From an uncultured Acetatifactor sp. (lineage in GTDB: Bacteria > Bacillota > Clostridia > Lachnospirales > Lachnospiraceae), in assembly GCA_910585015.1 (NCBI GenBank), contig CAJUCT010000028.1, positions 1 through 53,452 on the forward strand: a DNA stretch of 53,452 nucleotides. Direction: 5' to 3'. The translations under genes were made by a program, and so were the position numbers. The notes beneath the pieces are model-generated. The model did no database searches. It was given only the letters and a program-made list of their open reading frames with translations, and had not been told where the DNA came from. Below are positions 42,670-51,168 of the stretch, in pieces; the stretch's first letter is position 1, and every line of letters starts with the position of its first letter.

Positions 42670-42699
42670 CAAGGATTCGACTCTATTCCCGAATCCCTG
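42670..42699 (-). terminator. Terminator of the sigma/anti-sigma operon
   Basis: CAGGGATTCG and CGAATCCTTG form a 10-bp stem with one G-U pair and a 10-nt loop, followed on the minus strand by TTTTTTTGTTG. Confidence 0.85.
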
Positions 42700-42710
42700 T
42701 TTCTACACAT

Positions 42711-43433
42711 TCATTCGCTGTGGTGTCCGCCATGGTGTCCTCCATGGTTTCCGCTGTGCTCCGTCTCTTCATGCTGCCTGCATCCCTCGATCCGGTCCTG
42801 AATCTCTCCCATGGACATCCCATGGCAATCTTCTACGGTAACGCTCCGGTCATACTCCGCCAATTCCAGATAAGCCCTGTATTTGCCGAAAGACATTTCA
42901 TATTGGTGGGCCTCCTCCATACAGTGGCTGTCGCTGGTGTAAGTCAATATCCGGTAGGGCACCCCTTCATCCAGAGACTTCAATTCCTCCGTTATGGCAT
43001 CCGGGCTGTCAGAGATAATGGTGAAAACCAGTGTGGCATCATTCGCCAGATACTTCCGGTATGCCTCATCCTCCAACAGACTGCACACCGCCTGCACATA
43101 GGGCTTATTTTTTACGGAGAGATGCTTCAGCACATCCCATCCGTCCTCATTGTATGCTTCTGCCGCCACCACCCTGCCATAACGGTTGACTCCCAGTTCT
43201 ATGGACGGGTTTACATCCATACTGATATAGGAAGTGGGCATACCATACAGGCTGTGCCATCCCACCTCAAACACCAGAAGCAGACATATTGCCGCCGCCA
43301 GCCCATAGAATGCCCCTCTGCCCCATACCGTATGTCTGCGTCTGCCGCGCTGCCGCTCCAGATACCGCAGAGTACCGGCCTTCAACTCCCGGGAGGCTCT
43401 GATTCCTTCCATGCTCTCACGAATCCTGTTCAT
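42711..43433 (-). CDS. RsgI-like anti-sigma protein with His-rich tail
   Basis: The 240-residue protein has a cytoplasmic N-terminal part, one membrane segment (AFYGLAAAICLLLVF, about 45-60) and an outside domain containing SYISMDVNPSIELGVNRYGR. That block marks the RsgI middle domain, which undergoes self-cleavage in relatives. The C-terminus is His/Gly-rich (HSGNHGGHHGGHHSE), a likely metal-binding tail. The ATG at 43433 overlaps the sigma factor stop as ATGA, so the two are coupled. It probably holds the sigma factor at the membrane. The signal is unknown; the tail suggests a metal. Confidence 0.8.
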   Translation of the reverse strand: MNRIRESMEGIRASRELKAGTLRYLERQRGRRRHTVWGRGAFYGLAAAICLLLVFEVGWHSLYGMPTSYISMDVNPSIELGVNRYGRVVAAEAYNEDGWDVLKHLSVKNKPYVQAVCSLLEDEAYRKYLANDATLVFTIISDSPDAITEELKSLDEGVPYRILTYTSDSHCMEEAHQYEMSFGKYRAYLELAEYDRSVTVEDCHGMSMGEIQDRIEGCRQHEETEHSGNHGGHHGGHHSE

Positions 43434-43909
43434 GCCCACTCACCTCCCAACTTTTGACGCAATATCCCTCTGGCCCTGGACAGCCACGTATAAATTGTGT
43501 TTTCCTTTTTGCCGAGGATTCCCGCGATCTCTACCGCGGAATATCCCTCATAGTAAAACAGATAGATTACCTCCCTGTACCTCTCCGGCAGCTGCAGCAC
43601 CACCTCCAGCACCTCCCGTGAGGTGTCCTCCGGTATGCTGCCCTCCTCCAGCACGGATTCCAGCGGAACCCACCTTCTGCGGGACAGGCTGCGCAGCCAA
43701 TCCGTGCAGGCGTTGATCGTAACCCGCACGAACCAAGCCTTCTCGTGCTCGTCACTCTCGAAGGACTCTTTGTAAAGCATATATTTCATAAACACGTTCT
43801 GGAACACATCCTCCGTGTCGTACTCGTTTTTCAAATGCACAAGGCAGATCCTCCGCACCATATCCGCATGTGCTTCCACGGCACGGCTTACATCCTCCGG
43901 GCTTCTCAA
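43430..43909 (-). CDS. ECF-type RNA polymerase sigma factor
   Basis: The 159-residue protein has region 2 (NEYDTEDVFQNVFMKYM and KAWFVRVTINACTDWLR) and region 4 (LPERYREVIYLFYYEGYSAV, EIAGILGKKENTIYTWLSRA). This is an extracytoplasmic-function sigma factor. Partner anti-sigma of the RsgI type is unusual for an ECF factor, as RsgI usually pairs with SigI; similar ECF/RsgI pairs occur in Clostridia. The start is TTG with AGGAAAGGGG upstream. A family B repeat lies about 30 bp before it. Confidence 0.87.
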   Translation of the reverse strand: MRSPEDVSRAVEAHADMVRRICLVHLKNEYDTEDVFQNVFMKYMLYKESFESDEHEKAWFVRVTINACTDWLRSLSRRRWVPLESVLEEGSIPEDTSREVLEVVLQLPERYREVIYLFYYEGYSAVEIAGILGKKENTIYTWLSRARGILRQKLGGEWA

Positions 43910-43938
43910 GGCTTTCCCCTTTCCTGGTCCTGCTTTTA

Positions 43939-43976
43939 GGCGATTTCGAAACTCCCCTTCCGATAACAGGGAATGA
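43939..43976 (-). repeat. Dispersed repeat family B, copy 2
   Basis: The minus strand reads GCTCATTCCCTGTTATCGG, then AAGGGGAGTTTCGAAATCGC, ending about 30 bp upstream of the sigma factor start. It is the same unit as at 8681-8716 and 46688-46723. Confidence 0.6.
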
Positions 43977-44001
43977 GCAGTTGTCTATTCTGCTTCCCAC
44001 A

Positions 44002-44035
44002 AAAGGGGAGTCCGGACTAAACCGGGCTCCCCTTT
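44002..44035 (-). terminator. Terminator of the Cys/His-rich protein gene
   Basis: AAAGGGGAG and CTCCCCTTT pair, with an inner CCGG/CCGG stem, and TTTTGTGGG follows on the minus strand, about 27 bp past the stop codon. Confidence 0.75.
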
Positions 44036-44062
44036 GTCCGCAATATCATTGCGTTGTCTTTC

Positions 44063-44350
44063 TCATCGGTGGCAGCCTGATCTGTGTGACCGCCCGTGAT
44101 GGCTCCTGCCATGTCCGCCGCAGTCTGCCCCGTATCCGTCATGTCCGGCGCAGCTGCCGCCATACAGACAGATACCGTCCTCGCAGCATCCATCCCCTAC
44201 ACATACGCCGTCCTGATAACACGCCGCATACTCCGTGGTGCAGGTGTTTTTGGCGTGGTGTCCGCACCTGGCATAGGCCGCTTCCGATACGCTTCCCGCC
44301 AGCATGGCCGCTGTAAGCAGCACTGCCGACACTTTGATAATTCCTTTCAT
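44063..44350 (-). CDS. Small secreted Cys/His/Gly-rich protein
   Basis: The 95-residue protein has a signal peptide (GIIKVSAVLLTAAMLAGSVS, cleavage after AYA, about residue 27). The mature part has nine Cys and nine His, with CCEDGICLYGG and a tail GHGRSHHGRSHRSGCHR. Such composition suits metal binding or a disulfide-knotted peptide. ATG 44350 lies 8 bp from AGGAGGG. It is upstream of the ECF sigma/anti-sigma genes, whose anti-sigma also ends in a His-rich tail, so a shared metal signal is plausible. I know no family. Confidence 0.7.
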   Translation of the reverse strand: MKGIIKVSAVLLTAAMLAGSVSEAAYARCGHHAKNTCTTEYAACYQDGVCVGDGCCEDGICLYGGSCAGHDGYGADCGGHGRSHHGRSHRSGCHR

Positions 44351-44369
44351 GAACATGCCCTCCTATTAG

Positions 44370-44468
44370 AGTTCCGCATCCGCCTGCCTGCAAACATTCA
44401 TCAGCGCGCCGTCCGGGCAGATGCTGTTTTATATTTTCATAAGGAATACGCTTCTGTAGTTCCAATCC
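44370..44468 (-). repeat. Family A repeat in the leader of the Cys/His protein gene
   Basis: On the minus strand a degenerate R1 (GGATTGGAACT, 44458-44468) precedes the complementary segment AAAACAGCATCTGCC (44416-44430). R2 is GGCGGATGCGGAACT (44370-44384), then TCTAATAGGAGGG. GCATCTGCC pairs with GGCGGATGC over the stem. The same positions are GCATATCCCC with GGGGATATGC at 36307-36430, so the stem sequence changes while pairing is kept. Confidence 0.6.
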
Positions 44469-44488
44469 TTTCAAGATAGTAGCAAATA

Positions 44489-46648
44489 TTATTTTATTTC
44501 CTCCAGATATAGCTGCACCCGGCGCTGGATGATGTCCGCCGTCTCACTGGCCTCCTTGCGGCCGTCAAAGAAGAGCATGGCCTCCTCACTCACAATCTGT
44601 CTGATCTGCTGTGGAATATAGGGCATCGGCTCACAGCTTTCCACAAAGGCCAGATACTCTTCCAGATACGTGCTGCCGTCGGGCTTCAGCGAAATCTCCC
44701 GGATTTCCCTGTTCTCCGTGTCACTGGAACACAGCATAACATATTGTTCCTGCCACTCATTATAATACACGCAATCCCGGATCACATCCATCCTGACACA
44801 TGCTCCTCCTGTTTTGAACTGGTTGTCATAATCCAGCAGCAGAGAGAAAAATTTTCCGATCTCCTCCCGGTACTCTGTCCGGGCATTGACTACCAGATAA
44901 CCATAAGAGTAGCTGTCCACATAATTGCCGCCGCCGTTCTCCACCGGGAAGCCCACGATATGGCCGCATTCCCCAAGCCGCTCCCTGGCCAGGGAATACG
45001 CGTCAAGGCCGCCATAGAGATGGATGAACTCCGCCGCTGTCTCACCCTCCTGCATCAGCCGTAGCCGCTCTCCCGCAGTCAGCTGATCCTCGCCGTTTTT
45101 ATTGAAGGGCCTGGTATCCCCATACTTTTTGCACAGTTCCAAAAGATGAATAAACTCCTCACTGTCAAATTGGCAGGTCTTTTGTTCCAAATCCAGAATG
45201 GGAGATTCTCCCAGATACAGAAACCGGTACAAAAGCGTATACTCATCGCTTCGAATGCCCACCTGATGGAAGGGGCATTCCCAATCTTCCTTTGCCGCCA
45301 ATACGCCCACCAGTTCTTCCAGATTCCATCCGTCCTCCCCCCATACCTGAAAGGATGTTCCCACTGTCTCAAAATGCACCTCCGGCACAAGTCCCACCAG
45401 CTGCCCGTTCACGGTGCCCAGTTCCAGCACCCCCGGAATCAATACATCCCTTGTCTCTTGGGGAATCATATCGGACAGATCACAGATCAGCCCTTTCTCC
45501 TGCAGCAGAATCATATCCTCCTGCGTCACAAACAGGATATCCGGTCCCTTTCCCGCCACCAGTTCCGCCATAATCCTGTTCCGGTAATCCTCCTCATATG
45601 CCTGCCTGCTCTCCAACTCCAGAGAGATGGGAATTTCGCCGCCGTTCTGGGTGAACGTTGCCGCCTGCCGCCGGAAATAGTCTATACCTGCCGCTCCCCA
45701 CAGGCTGGACAATCGAATCCTTTCCCTGTCGGGAAGTTCCTGGTCGGTCAACACATAGATTGTACCCTTCCCCTGCCGCAGCCTGCACAGCAGAATTTCC
45801 CCCTGCGTGTTTTTAATCAGGCCGCTGGCCTCCGCGCCGGGCTCCACGCCGTTTTCATACAGTTCAAAGAGTTCCTCCCTGCTGTTCTTTTCCACATCCC
45901 AGCGCACCAGACTGTTTCCTCCCAGATAGTACAGGATCCCCTCTTCGTCCATCATCAGACTGTTAATAAAATCATCCTGCACCGCTCCCAGGGGCGATTC
46001 TCCGCCTTCCTCCTCGTCAACCCAAGTCAGGGTAGTTCTTTGCTCTCCGTTGTCAAAACGGCTCAGAACGCTCCTGCCGTCGGACAGCGCAAAGGATTTT
46101 ACATCCTCCCACGTATCCAGGTTCCAGGGATACAGCCCCTCGGGAAAGGGCTCCTCTACTTCAAGGACATTGCCCTGCAGATCCGTTTTTATCAGAAAAA
46201 AGTTGTTCTCTTCCCCCGCATCCTTCATTTTCAGGGATATTTCCTGATCCGCCGTCAAGTCAGCGGAAAAGATACGACATCCCTCATGGCCCTGTGCCTG
46301 GGGCGTAAATACATACTGCTCTGTCCCATTGTCCTCTGTATCATAGACCTGCACACAGAGCCTTGGGGCGTTATCCTTCTCCCCGAACTCCACCCGAAGC
46401 ATATAGATCCGGCTGCCCACAAACCGATAGTATGTGCTGCCGCCCACATATCCCTCCTCGGGATCCGCAAAATGCATGGCCTGCACAGCCTTTATGGACA
46501 GCGTCCTTCCTGGAGACAACTCCCCCGCCAGAAGCGCTTCCTGTTCCGTGTCCGGCCTGCCGTCCGCTTCGTCATATCCGTTTTCCTCCCTGCCGCACCC
46601 TGCCAGCAGCAGGCAGAAAACCGCCAGCAATAAAAGCGTCCTTTTCAT
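44489..46648 (-). CDS. Solute-binding-type lipoprotein with N-terminal extension
   Basis: The 719-residue lipoprotein has lipobox LLLAGC (Cys near residue 18). Residues about 45-310 are beta-rich with repeated short strands (LSRFDNGEQRTTLTWVD, YYLGGNSLVRWDV), like a propeller. Residues about 320-719 resemble a type-1 extracellular sugar-binding protein: IDYFRRQAATFTQNG, GKGPDILFVTQEDM, GLVPEV. Normal binding proteins have about 420-450 residues. No permease or ATPase gene is near, so it may act as a sensor or polymer-binding surface protein rather than a transporter part. Confidence 0.75.
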   Translation of the reverse strand: MKRTLLLLAVFCLLLAGCGREENGYDEADGRPDTEQEALLAGELSPGRTLSIKAVQAMHFADPEEGYVGGSTYYRFVGSRIYMLRVEFGEKDNAPRLCVQVYDTEDNGTEQYVFTPQAQGHEGCRIFSADLTADQEISLKMKDAGEENNFFLIKTDLQGNVLEVEEPFPEGLYPWNLDTWEDVKSFALSDGRSVLSRFDNGEQRTTLTWVDEEEGGESPLGAVQDDFINSLMMDEEGILYYLGGNSLVRWDVEKNSREELFELYENGVEPGAEASGLIKNTQGEILLCRLRQGKGTIYVLTDQELPDRERIRLSSLWGAAGIDYFRRQAATFTQNGGEIPISLELESRQAYEEDYRNRIMAELVAGKGPDILFVTQEDMILLQEKGLICDLSDMIPQETRDVLIPGVLELGTVNGQLVGLVPEVHFETVGTSFQVWGEDGWNLEELVGVLAAKEDWECPFHQVGIRSDEYTLLYRFLYLGESPILDLEQKTCQFDSEEFIHLLELCKKYGDTRPFNKNGEDQLTAGERLRLMQEGETAAEFIHLYGGLDAYSLARERLGECGHIVGFPVENGGGNYVDSYSYGYLVVNARTEYREEIGKFFSLLLDYDNQFKTGGACVRMDVIRDCVYYNEWQEQYVMLCSSDTENREIREISLKPDGSTYLEEYLAFVESCEPMPYIPQQIRQIVSEEAMLFFDGRKEASETADIIQRRVQLYLEEIK

Positions 46649-46680
46649 GGCTGTTATTCCTCCTATCTACTAATAGAAAG

Positions 46681-46832
46681 CTTTTTAGCGATTGCGATAC
46701 TCCCTTTCTGGTAGCAGTGGATGGGCCATATATACAAAATAAGGGCGACTTGCCACTGCGTTGGAGCCCGTTTTTGTATATATTGACCATTCACGTCACT
46801 TACGGAGAACCTTTCGCAATTGCCTAAGAAAG
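46681..46832 (-). repeat. Family B, copy 3: complete hairpin element of about 140 bp
   Basis: The outer arms are GCGATTGCGATACTCCC... (from 46688) and its imperfect complement ending ...CGCAATTGC (46823). They can pair over about 50 bp with scattered mismatches, including ATATATACAAAA against TTTTGTATATAT. The centre is about 30 nt (GGGCGACTTGCC is part). It is a MITE-like element 40 bp upstream of the lipoprotein start. Between 46833 and 46979 I see no gene. Confidence 0.6.
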
Positions 46833-46979
46833 TTTTTGCTTTCACAGCAAGAATAACATATCCGTCTGCACCCTTTCAATGTCCTTAAAGATTTCTTCCG
46901 ATAACCTTAAACAACTCTTAATCTTTCCCGCCTATGTTCACGACGAGGCTTTGCGGTGTCAGCGTCCGCTGCCTTTCAG

Positions 46980-49055
46980 CTACCGCGGAGAATCCGGCAG
47001 CTTCAGTGAGTAATCGCATCTCTCCAGCGTGAAGTTAGGATTATAGTAGGGATCTCCCTGCTCCAGCAGGACTTTCCATCTCTCCCGGAACCGGGCCGCC
47101 TCCTCCTCATAGCGGGCCGCGTTTTCCCCGTGAAGATCATCTCCCCTGGATTCGGATTCGTAGTGATACAACTCCGCGAAGGGGGTGAATACGTTCAGCT
47201 TGCCCATCTTGCGCAGCCGCAGGCAGAAATCCACATCATTCAGGGACACCGCAAAAGTTTCATCCAATCCTCCCGCCTGCTCATACAGGCTCTTTTTCAC
47301 CAGCAGACAGGCTCCCGTGACCGCGGATACATTCTGGGCATAGCAAAGCCGTCCCATATAGCCCAGATCCAAATAATTATGTTTATAATGGGTATGCCCG
47401 GCAGTGCCATGAGCCCCCATGCCAATGACCACCCCCGCGTGTTGGATGGTGCGGTCACCGTAATACAGCTTGGCCCCCACCGCCCCCACATCCTCCCGCT
47501 GGGCATACATAAGCAGTTCCTCTATCCAGCCTGAGGTAATCACCTGGGTGTCATTGTTCAGCAGCAGCACATAGTCGCCTGTGGCATAGGCCGCGCCCAG
47601 ATTGTTGAGCCGGGAATAATTGAAATCTCCCTCATAGGTCACCACCTTGATCCTGGCTCCCGCCTTCCCGGCTTCACACGCTGTCATAACACCCTTATCA
47701 TAAGGCTTGTCCCCAAAGGCCCCCTGCCCACGTTCTTCCAGGGCTTTTCCGTAATCGTACCCCAGCAGCTGCGTGTAATAGTCTCTGATCTCCCGGGAAA
47801 CGCTGCCGTTCTCCACAATGATCAGCTCGTAGTTGTCATAGGTGGAGCGGTCCATAATGGAGTCCACACAGCGCTTCAAGTCATCCCTGTGCTCCTTATT
47901 GGGGATGATAATGGATATACGTGGATTGCCTTCCACCTGATACCGGATGCGGAATATGGTGGGAAAAGCCCTGGTGCTGCTGATCTGAAAATTCCGAAAC
48001 CCATGCTTTTCCAGATGATCCGCCACGGCCCGCTTGGCCGCGTCCACCGCGTAGGGTTTAGCCTCGAGACCTGCGGCCACGCTGCCCTCATGACTTCTCC
48101 AGTAATACAAAAGCCTGGGGATATGGTAGACTTTCCGGGCCCGATCCGTGAGACGCAGGATCATGTCGTGGTCCTGACTGCCGTCCAGGCTGGTGCGGAA
48201 CAACTCCGTGTCCTCCTCCAGAAGCTGACGGGCAAATACACTGAAATGGGTGATGTAATTGTTCCCGCACAAGGTATCCGGCGCATAGTCAGGCTTAAAA
48301 TGCATGTTCAGTAAGTTGTCCTGACTGCCGTCCCTAAAGGTGGATTCGTCACAGTAGAGGAAATCCGCCCCCGTTTCGTTGATCGCCTTGACATATTCAT
48401 ACAGGGCGCAGGGGTGCAGCACATCGTCATGGTCAAACAGGCCGATATAGTCCCCGGTGGCCAGCAGGTAGCACTGATTGGTATTCCCCGCAATGCCTTC
48501 GTTCCTCTCCAGCTTGTGGTAGACGATCCGTCCTCCCGACCGGGAGCCGTACTCCTGGCAAATCCGCCCCACATAGTCGTGCTCCCCGTCGGAACCGTCC
48601 GCCAGACAAAGTTCCCAGTTTTCATAGGTCTGGTTGAGGACGGACTCTATCATATCCCGCAGAAATTCCTCCGGAGTGTTCCACAGCGGCACCAGGATGC
48701 TGATCTTGATCATCCGGGGAAAAGTCGTCTCCCTCTGGATGCGGGCTGTCTCCTGATCCGGGAAGCTGGCCGTGCCAAACTGCAGGCTGGCCTGCCGCTC
48801 CCTCTTCTTATACCGCAGTTTTTTCACCAAATCCCTGGGATGCAGTACCCGCCTGGCCCGGGCCGCCTGCCGCATACAAAAATGGATAGCCCTGCGGAAA
48901 GGCTTGCTCATTTTCCAGAAGGCGCTGTTATGGATAAAATCCAGTTTAGCCTGCAGCACATCCCGCTCCCCCTCCACCTGTGACAGGCGGTCCGCCAGAT
49001 AGGCGCAGCGCTCCTTCTCTTTCTCATAGGCTTCTTTATAATCAATATCCGTCAT
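46980..49055 (-). CDS. Double-domain GT2 glycosyltransferase
   Basis: The 691-residue protein has an N-terminal coiled coil (about 8-45) and a basic helical part. GT2 domain 1 (about 115-345) has KISILVPLWNTPEEF, LFDHDDVLHPCALY and DGSQDHDMILR. GT2 domain 2 (about 380-640) has RISIIIPNKEHRDDL, VENGS, LLLNNDTQVITSGW and NDVDFCLRLR. Two active sites in one chain fit synthesis of an alternating disaccharide, as in some rhamnan and O-antigen enzymes. It overlaps the upstream gene by 14 bp. The ATG follows AGGGGGAAA. Confidence 0.88.
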   Translation of the reverse strand: MTDIDYKEAYEKEKERCAYLADRLSQVEGERDVLQAKLDFIHNSAFWKMSKPFRRAIHFCMRQAARARRVLHPRDLVKKLRYKKRERQASLQFGTASFPDQETARIQRETTFPRMIKISILVPLWNTPEEFLRDMIESVLNQTYENWELCLADGSDGEHDYVGRICQEYGSRSGGRIVYHKLERNEGIAGNTNQCYLLATGDYIGLFDHDDVLHPCALYEYVKAINETGADFLYCDESTFRDGSQDNLLNMHFKPDYAPDTLCGNNYITHFSVFARQLLEEDTELFRTSLDGSQDHDMILRLTDRARKVYHIPRLLYYWRSHEGSVAAGLEAKPYAVDAAKRAVADHLEKHGFRNFQISSTRAFPTIFRIRYQVEGNPRISIIIPNKEHRDDLKRCVDSIMDRSTYDNYELIIVENGSVSREIRDYYTQLLGYDYGKALEERGQGAFGDKPYDKGVMTACEAGKAGARIKVVTYEGDFNYSRLNNLGAAYATGDYVLLLNNDTQVITSGWIEELLMYAQREDVGAVGAKLYYGDRTIQHAGVVIGMGAHGTAGHTHYKHNYLDLGYMGRLCYAQNVSAVTGACLLVKKSLYEQAGGLDETFAVSLNDVDFCLRLRKMGKLNVFTPFAELYHYESESRGDDLHGENAARYEEEAARFRERWKVLLEQGDPYYNPNFTLERCDYSLKLPDSPR

Positions 49056-51120
49056 GTATTGTATTTCCCCCTATCAAGAACTCCGCGTCCGTCCACATGG
49101 TCAGCCTGCGCCGCCCGATTCTGCTGCGGGCCCGGAAACCGATCCTGTAGCTGCCCTCGGGCAGAAGGCCTCGCTGCAGCGTCACATAAAACCCGCACAG
49201 AGCCACGTTGGGCTGCTCCTGCATACCGCACTCGGCATCTCTGCTGTACCTCTCCTCCAGAAGGATGGCATATGCATGCTCTTCCCCCTGCCCCCGCAAG
49301 AGCAAATATCTGTCATAACACGCATTGTTATCCCACTTTACCACCACATATCCCCGCAGGCACAGCGCTTCCTGTTTTGTGTCCTGGGAGAATCCCACCA
49401 CACACGCCAGGTTTTCGGGCTCCTGCTCCGGGCAATCCGCCAGCCGCCGGCAGCGGGACACCGTCTGCAATTCCGTCCGGGTATCCAGATAGTTCTCATA
49501 AATATGCACATCCCCCAATTCCATACACAGAGGCTCCGGATAATAGGGGTCATAATCTAAGTATTGGCGATGTCTGTGATACAGGGTCTGCTTCTCCTGG
49601 CTCAGACGCTGCATTTTCTCCCTGGTCAGATCATTCCCCCTGCTCAGGGACTCATGGTGGTAGGCATGGAAACGGTTCAGCACCACATTGTGCCATCCCA
49701 TCTCCCGCAGCCGGAAACACAGATCCACATCGTTGTAGGCCACCTGCAGTTCCTCCCTGAAGCCTCCCGCCTGCCGGAACTGATCCCGCTGTACCATCAG
49801 ACAAGCCCCCGTCACGGCCAGCACATTGCGGTCCAGGCTGCCGTAGCCATAATCCTCCTCCTGCCCGTCCTGAGTAAACTGCAGCTTATGCACCGGCCCG
49901 CCGGGCAGGTTGGCAATGCCTGTGTGCTGGATTTTCGTGGAGTCCGGATAATAGAGCTTCAGCCCCACCGCTCCCACATAGGGCCGGGATGCCCGTTCAG
50001 CCATGGCCTCCAGCCAGCCGTCCGCGCACACCGTGATGTCGTCGTTGAGGAAAAGCAGCAACTCCCCTGTGGCCTCCCGGGCGCCCAGGTTGCACATCCT
50101 GGAGAAATTAAAGGGCATAGGCTCGTAAATATATTTCATTCCCTGGGTTATCTTCTCTATTTCCGCCCTATTCCCGGCGCTGCTGCCGTTGTCCACCACC
50201 AGAATCTCCAGCGGCCGAAACTCTTTTCCCCCTTCATCGTCCATCCCCCCATCAGCCCTGCGCATTTCTTCCTGACATTTCCGCAGAGAATCCAGACATT
50301 GTCCCAGCACCTTCGGATTATCCTTCGAGGGAATGATAACGGATATGGAACGGGTCTGCCGCTGCTGCCCCGGCCCCTCCATTTGGTTTCCGCCCCGATA
50401 CTCTCTCTGGACAGCGGCCTGGGCCCCGTCATAGTTCATATGAAACAGCATACCCGGCAGATGAACTATAGTATCACATCCCTGTTCGAAGCCCCCCGCC
50501 AACTCCAAAAGCCGTTGAACCAGCAGCCGCACCTGTGAGATTTCCTCAAAAAACACCACGCCGTCACTGTTCTGGGGCCAGATTTCCGAGGGCAGCTTTT
50601 CCGCCAACTCCCGGCGCAGAGCCACCACACTGCCCAAGTAAAAGCTGGACAGCCAGGTATCCGGTGACCACTCCGGCTTAAAGAAGGGACTGCACCGATG
50701 CTTTCCCGTCACATCCAAAGCGTCCTCGTCCCCGTACAGCATCAAGCTTTCCGGATGTTCCTTAAAATGATCCGCTATCAGGGAATAAGCCGTCGGATCC
50801 ATATAGCCATTCTTTTGCAGAATCAGCCATATCCCCTGTTCCCGCAGCATGGTAAGTCCCTGGGTGAGGGCATCGTCACAATGCTCCGCCAGCCACTGGG
50901 AAATCTCTTCCCCAGCCGCAGCCTCTGACGCTCCCTGCCCATGTCCCAATATACCCGGCTCATAGGGATACTCCCTCTCGTCCCCGTTTTCCTTCACCAA
51001 CCGCAGCCACTCCTCATAGGAAATATGCCGCTTGGCCCTGTCCAGCCTGTCCGCATACTGCTTATTCATCTGTTCTTCCAAAACGCCCCGCAACTTTGCC
51101 TTCATTTGCAGTCCCATCAT
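49042..51120 (-). CDS. GT2 glycosyltransferase with degenerate N-terminal domain and C-terminal beta domain
   Basis: The 692-residue protein has an N-terminal part (about 30-240) that keeps the late part of a GT2 fold (MLYGDEDALDVTGKH, FKPEWSPDTW) but lacks the first nucleotide-binding strand, so it may be inactive. A complete GT2 domain follows (about 255-540: RSISVIIPSKDNPKVL, VVDNGSSAGNR, LLFLNDDITV, NDVDLCFRLR). The last 120 residues (LRGYVVVKWDN, YRIGFRARSR) look like a beta-sandwich. AAGG lies 5 bases before the ATG. It is coupled to the next glycosyltransferase. Confidence 0.85.
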   Translation of the reverse strand: MMGLQMKAKLRGVLEEQMNKQYADRLDRAKRHISYEEWLRLVKENGDEREYPYEPGILGHGQGASEAAAGEEISQWLAEHCDDALTQGLTMLREQGIWLILQKNGYMDPTAYSLIADHFKEHPESLMLYGDEDALDVTGKHRCSPFFKPEWSPDTWLSSFYLGSVVALRRELAEKLPSEIWPQNSDGVVFFEEISQVRLLVQRLLELAGGFEQGCDTIVHLPGMLFHMNYDGAQAAVQREYRGGNQMEGPGQQRQTRSISVIIPSKDNPKVLGQCLDSLRKCQEEMRRADGGMDDEGGKEFRPLEILVVDNGSSAGNRAEIEKITQGMKYIYEPMPFNFSRMCNLGAREATGELLLFLNDDITVCADGWLEAMAERASRPYVGAVGLKLYYPDSTKIQHTGIANLPGGPVHKLQFTQDGQEEDYGYGSLDRNVLAVTGACLMVQRDQFRQAGGFREELQVAYNDVDLCFRLREMGWHNVVLNRFHAYHHESLSRGNDLTREKMQRLSQEKQTLYHRHRQYLDYDPYYPEPLCMELGDVHIYENYLDTRTELQTVSRCRRLADCPEQEPENLACVVGFSQDTKQEALCLRGYVVVKWDNNACYDRYLLLRGQGEEHAYAILLEERYSRDAECGMQEQPNVALCGFYVTLQRGLLPEGSYRIGFRARSRIGRRRLTMWTDAEFLIGGNTIHDGY

Positions 51121-51150
51121 ATTACCTTCCCTTTTTTAAACTCCTATTTA

Positions 51151-51168
51151 GAGTTTTGCATGTCCCTC
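51151..51168 (-). repeat. Family A partial copy after the methyltransferase gene
   Basis: Directly at the TGA of the upstream gene the minus strand reads TGAGGGACATGCAAAACTC, clearly R1-like. No complementary segment or R2 follows before the next gene, so this is a single half. Confidence 0.45.

Noticed and set aside
45146..46633. Plus-strand ORF of 495 codons
   Set aside because: Antisense to the solute-binding lipoprotein gene, which has a lipobox, a ribosome binding site and domain matches.
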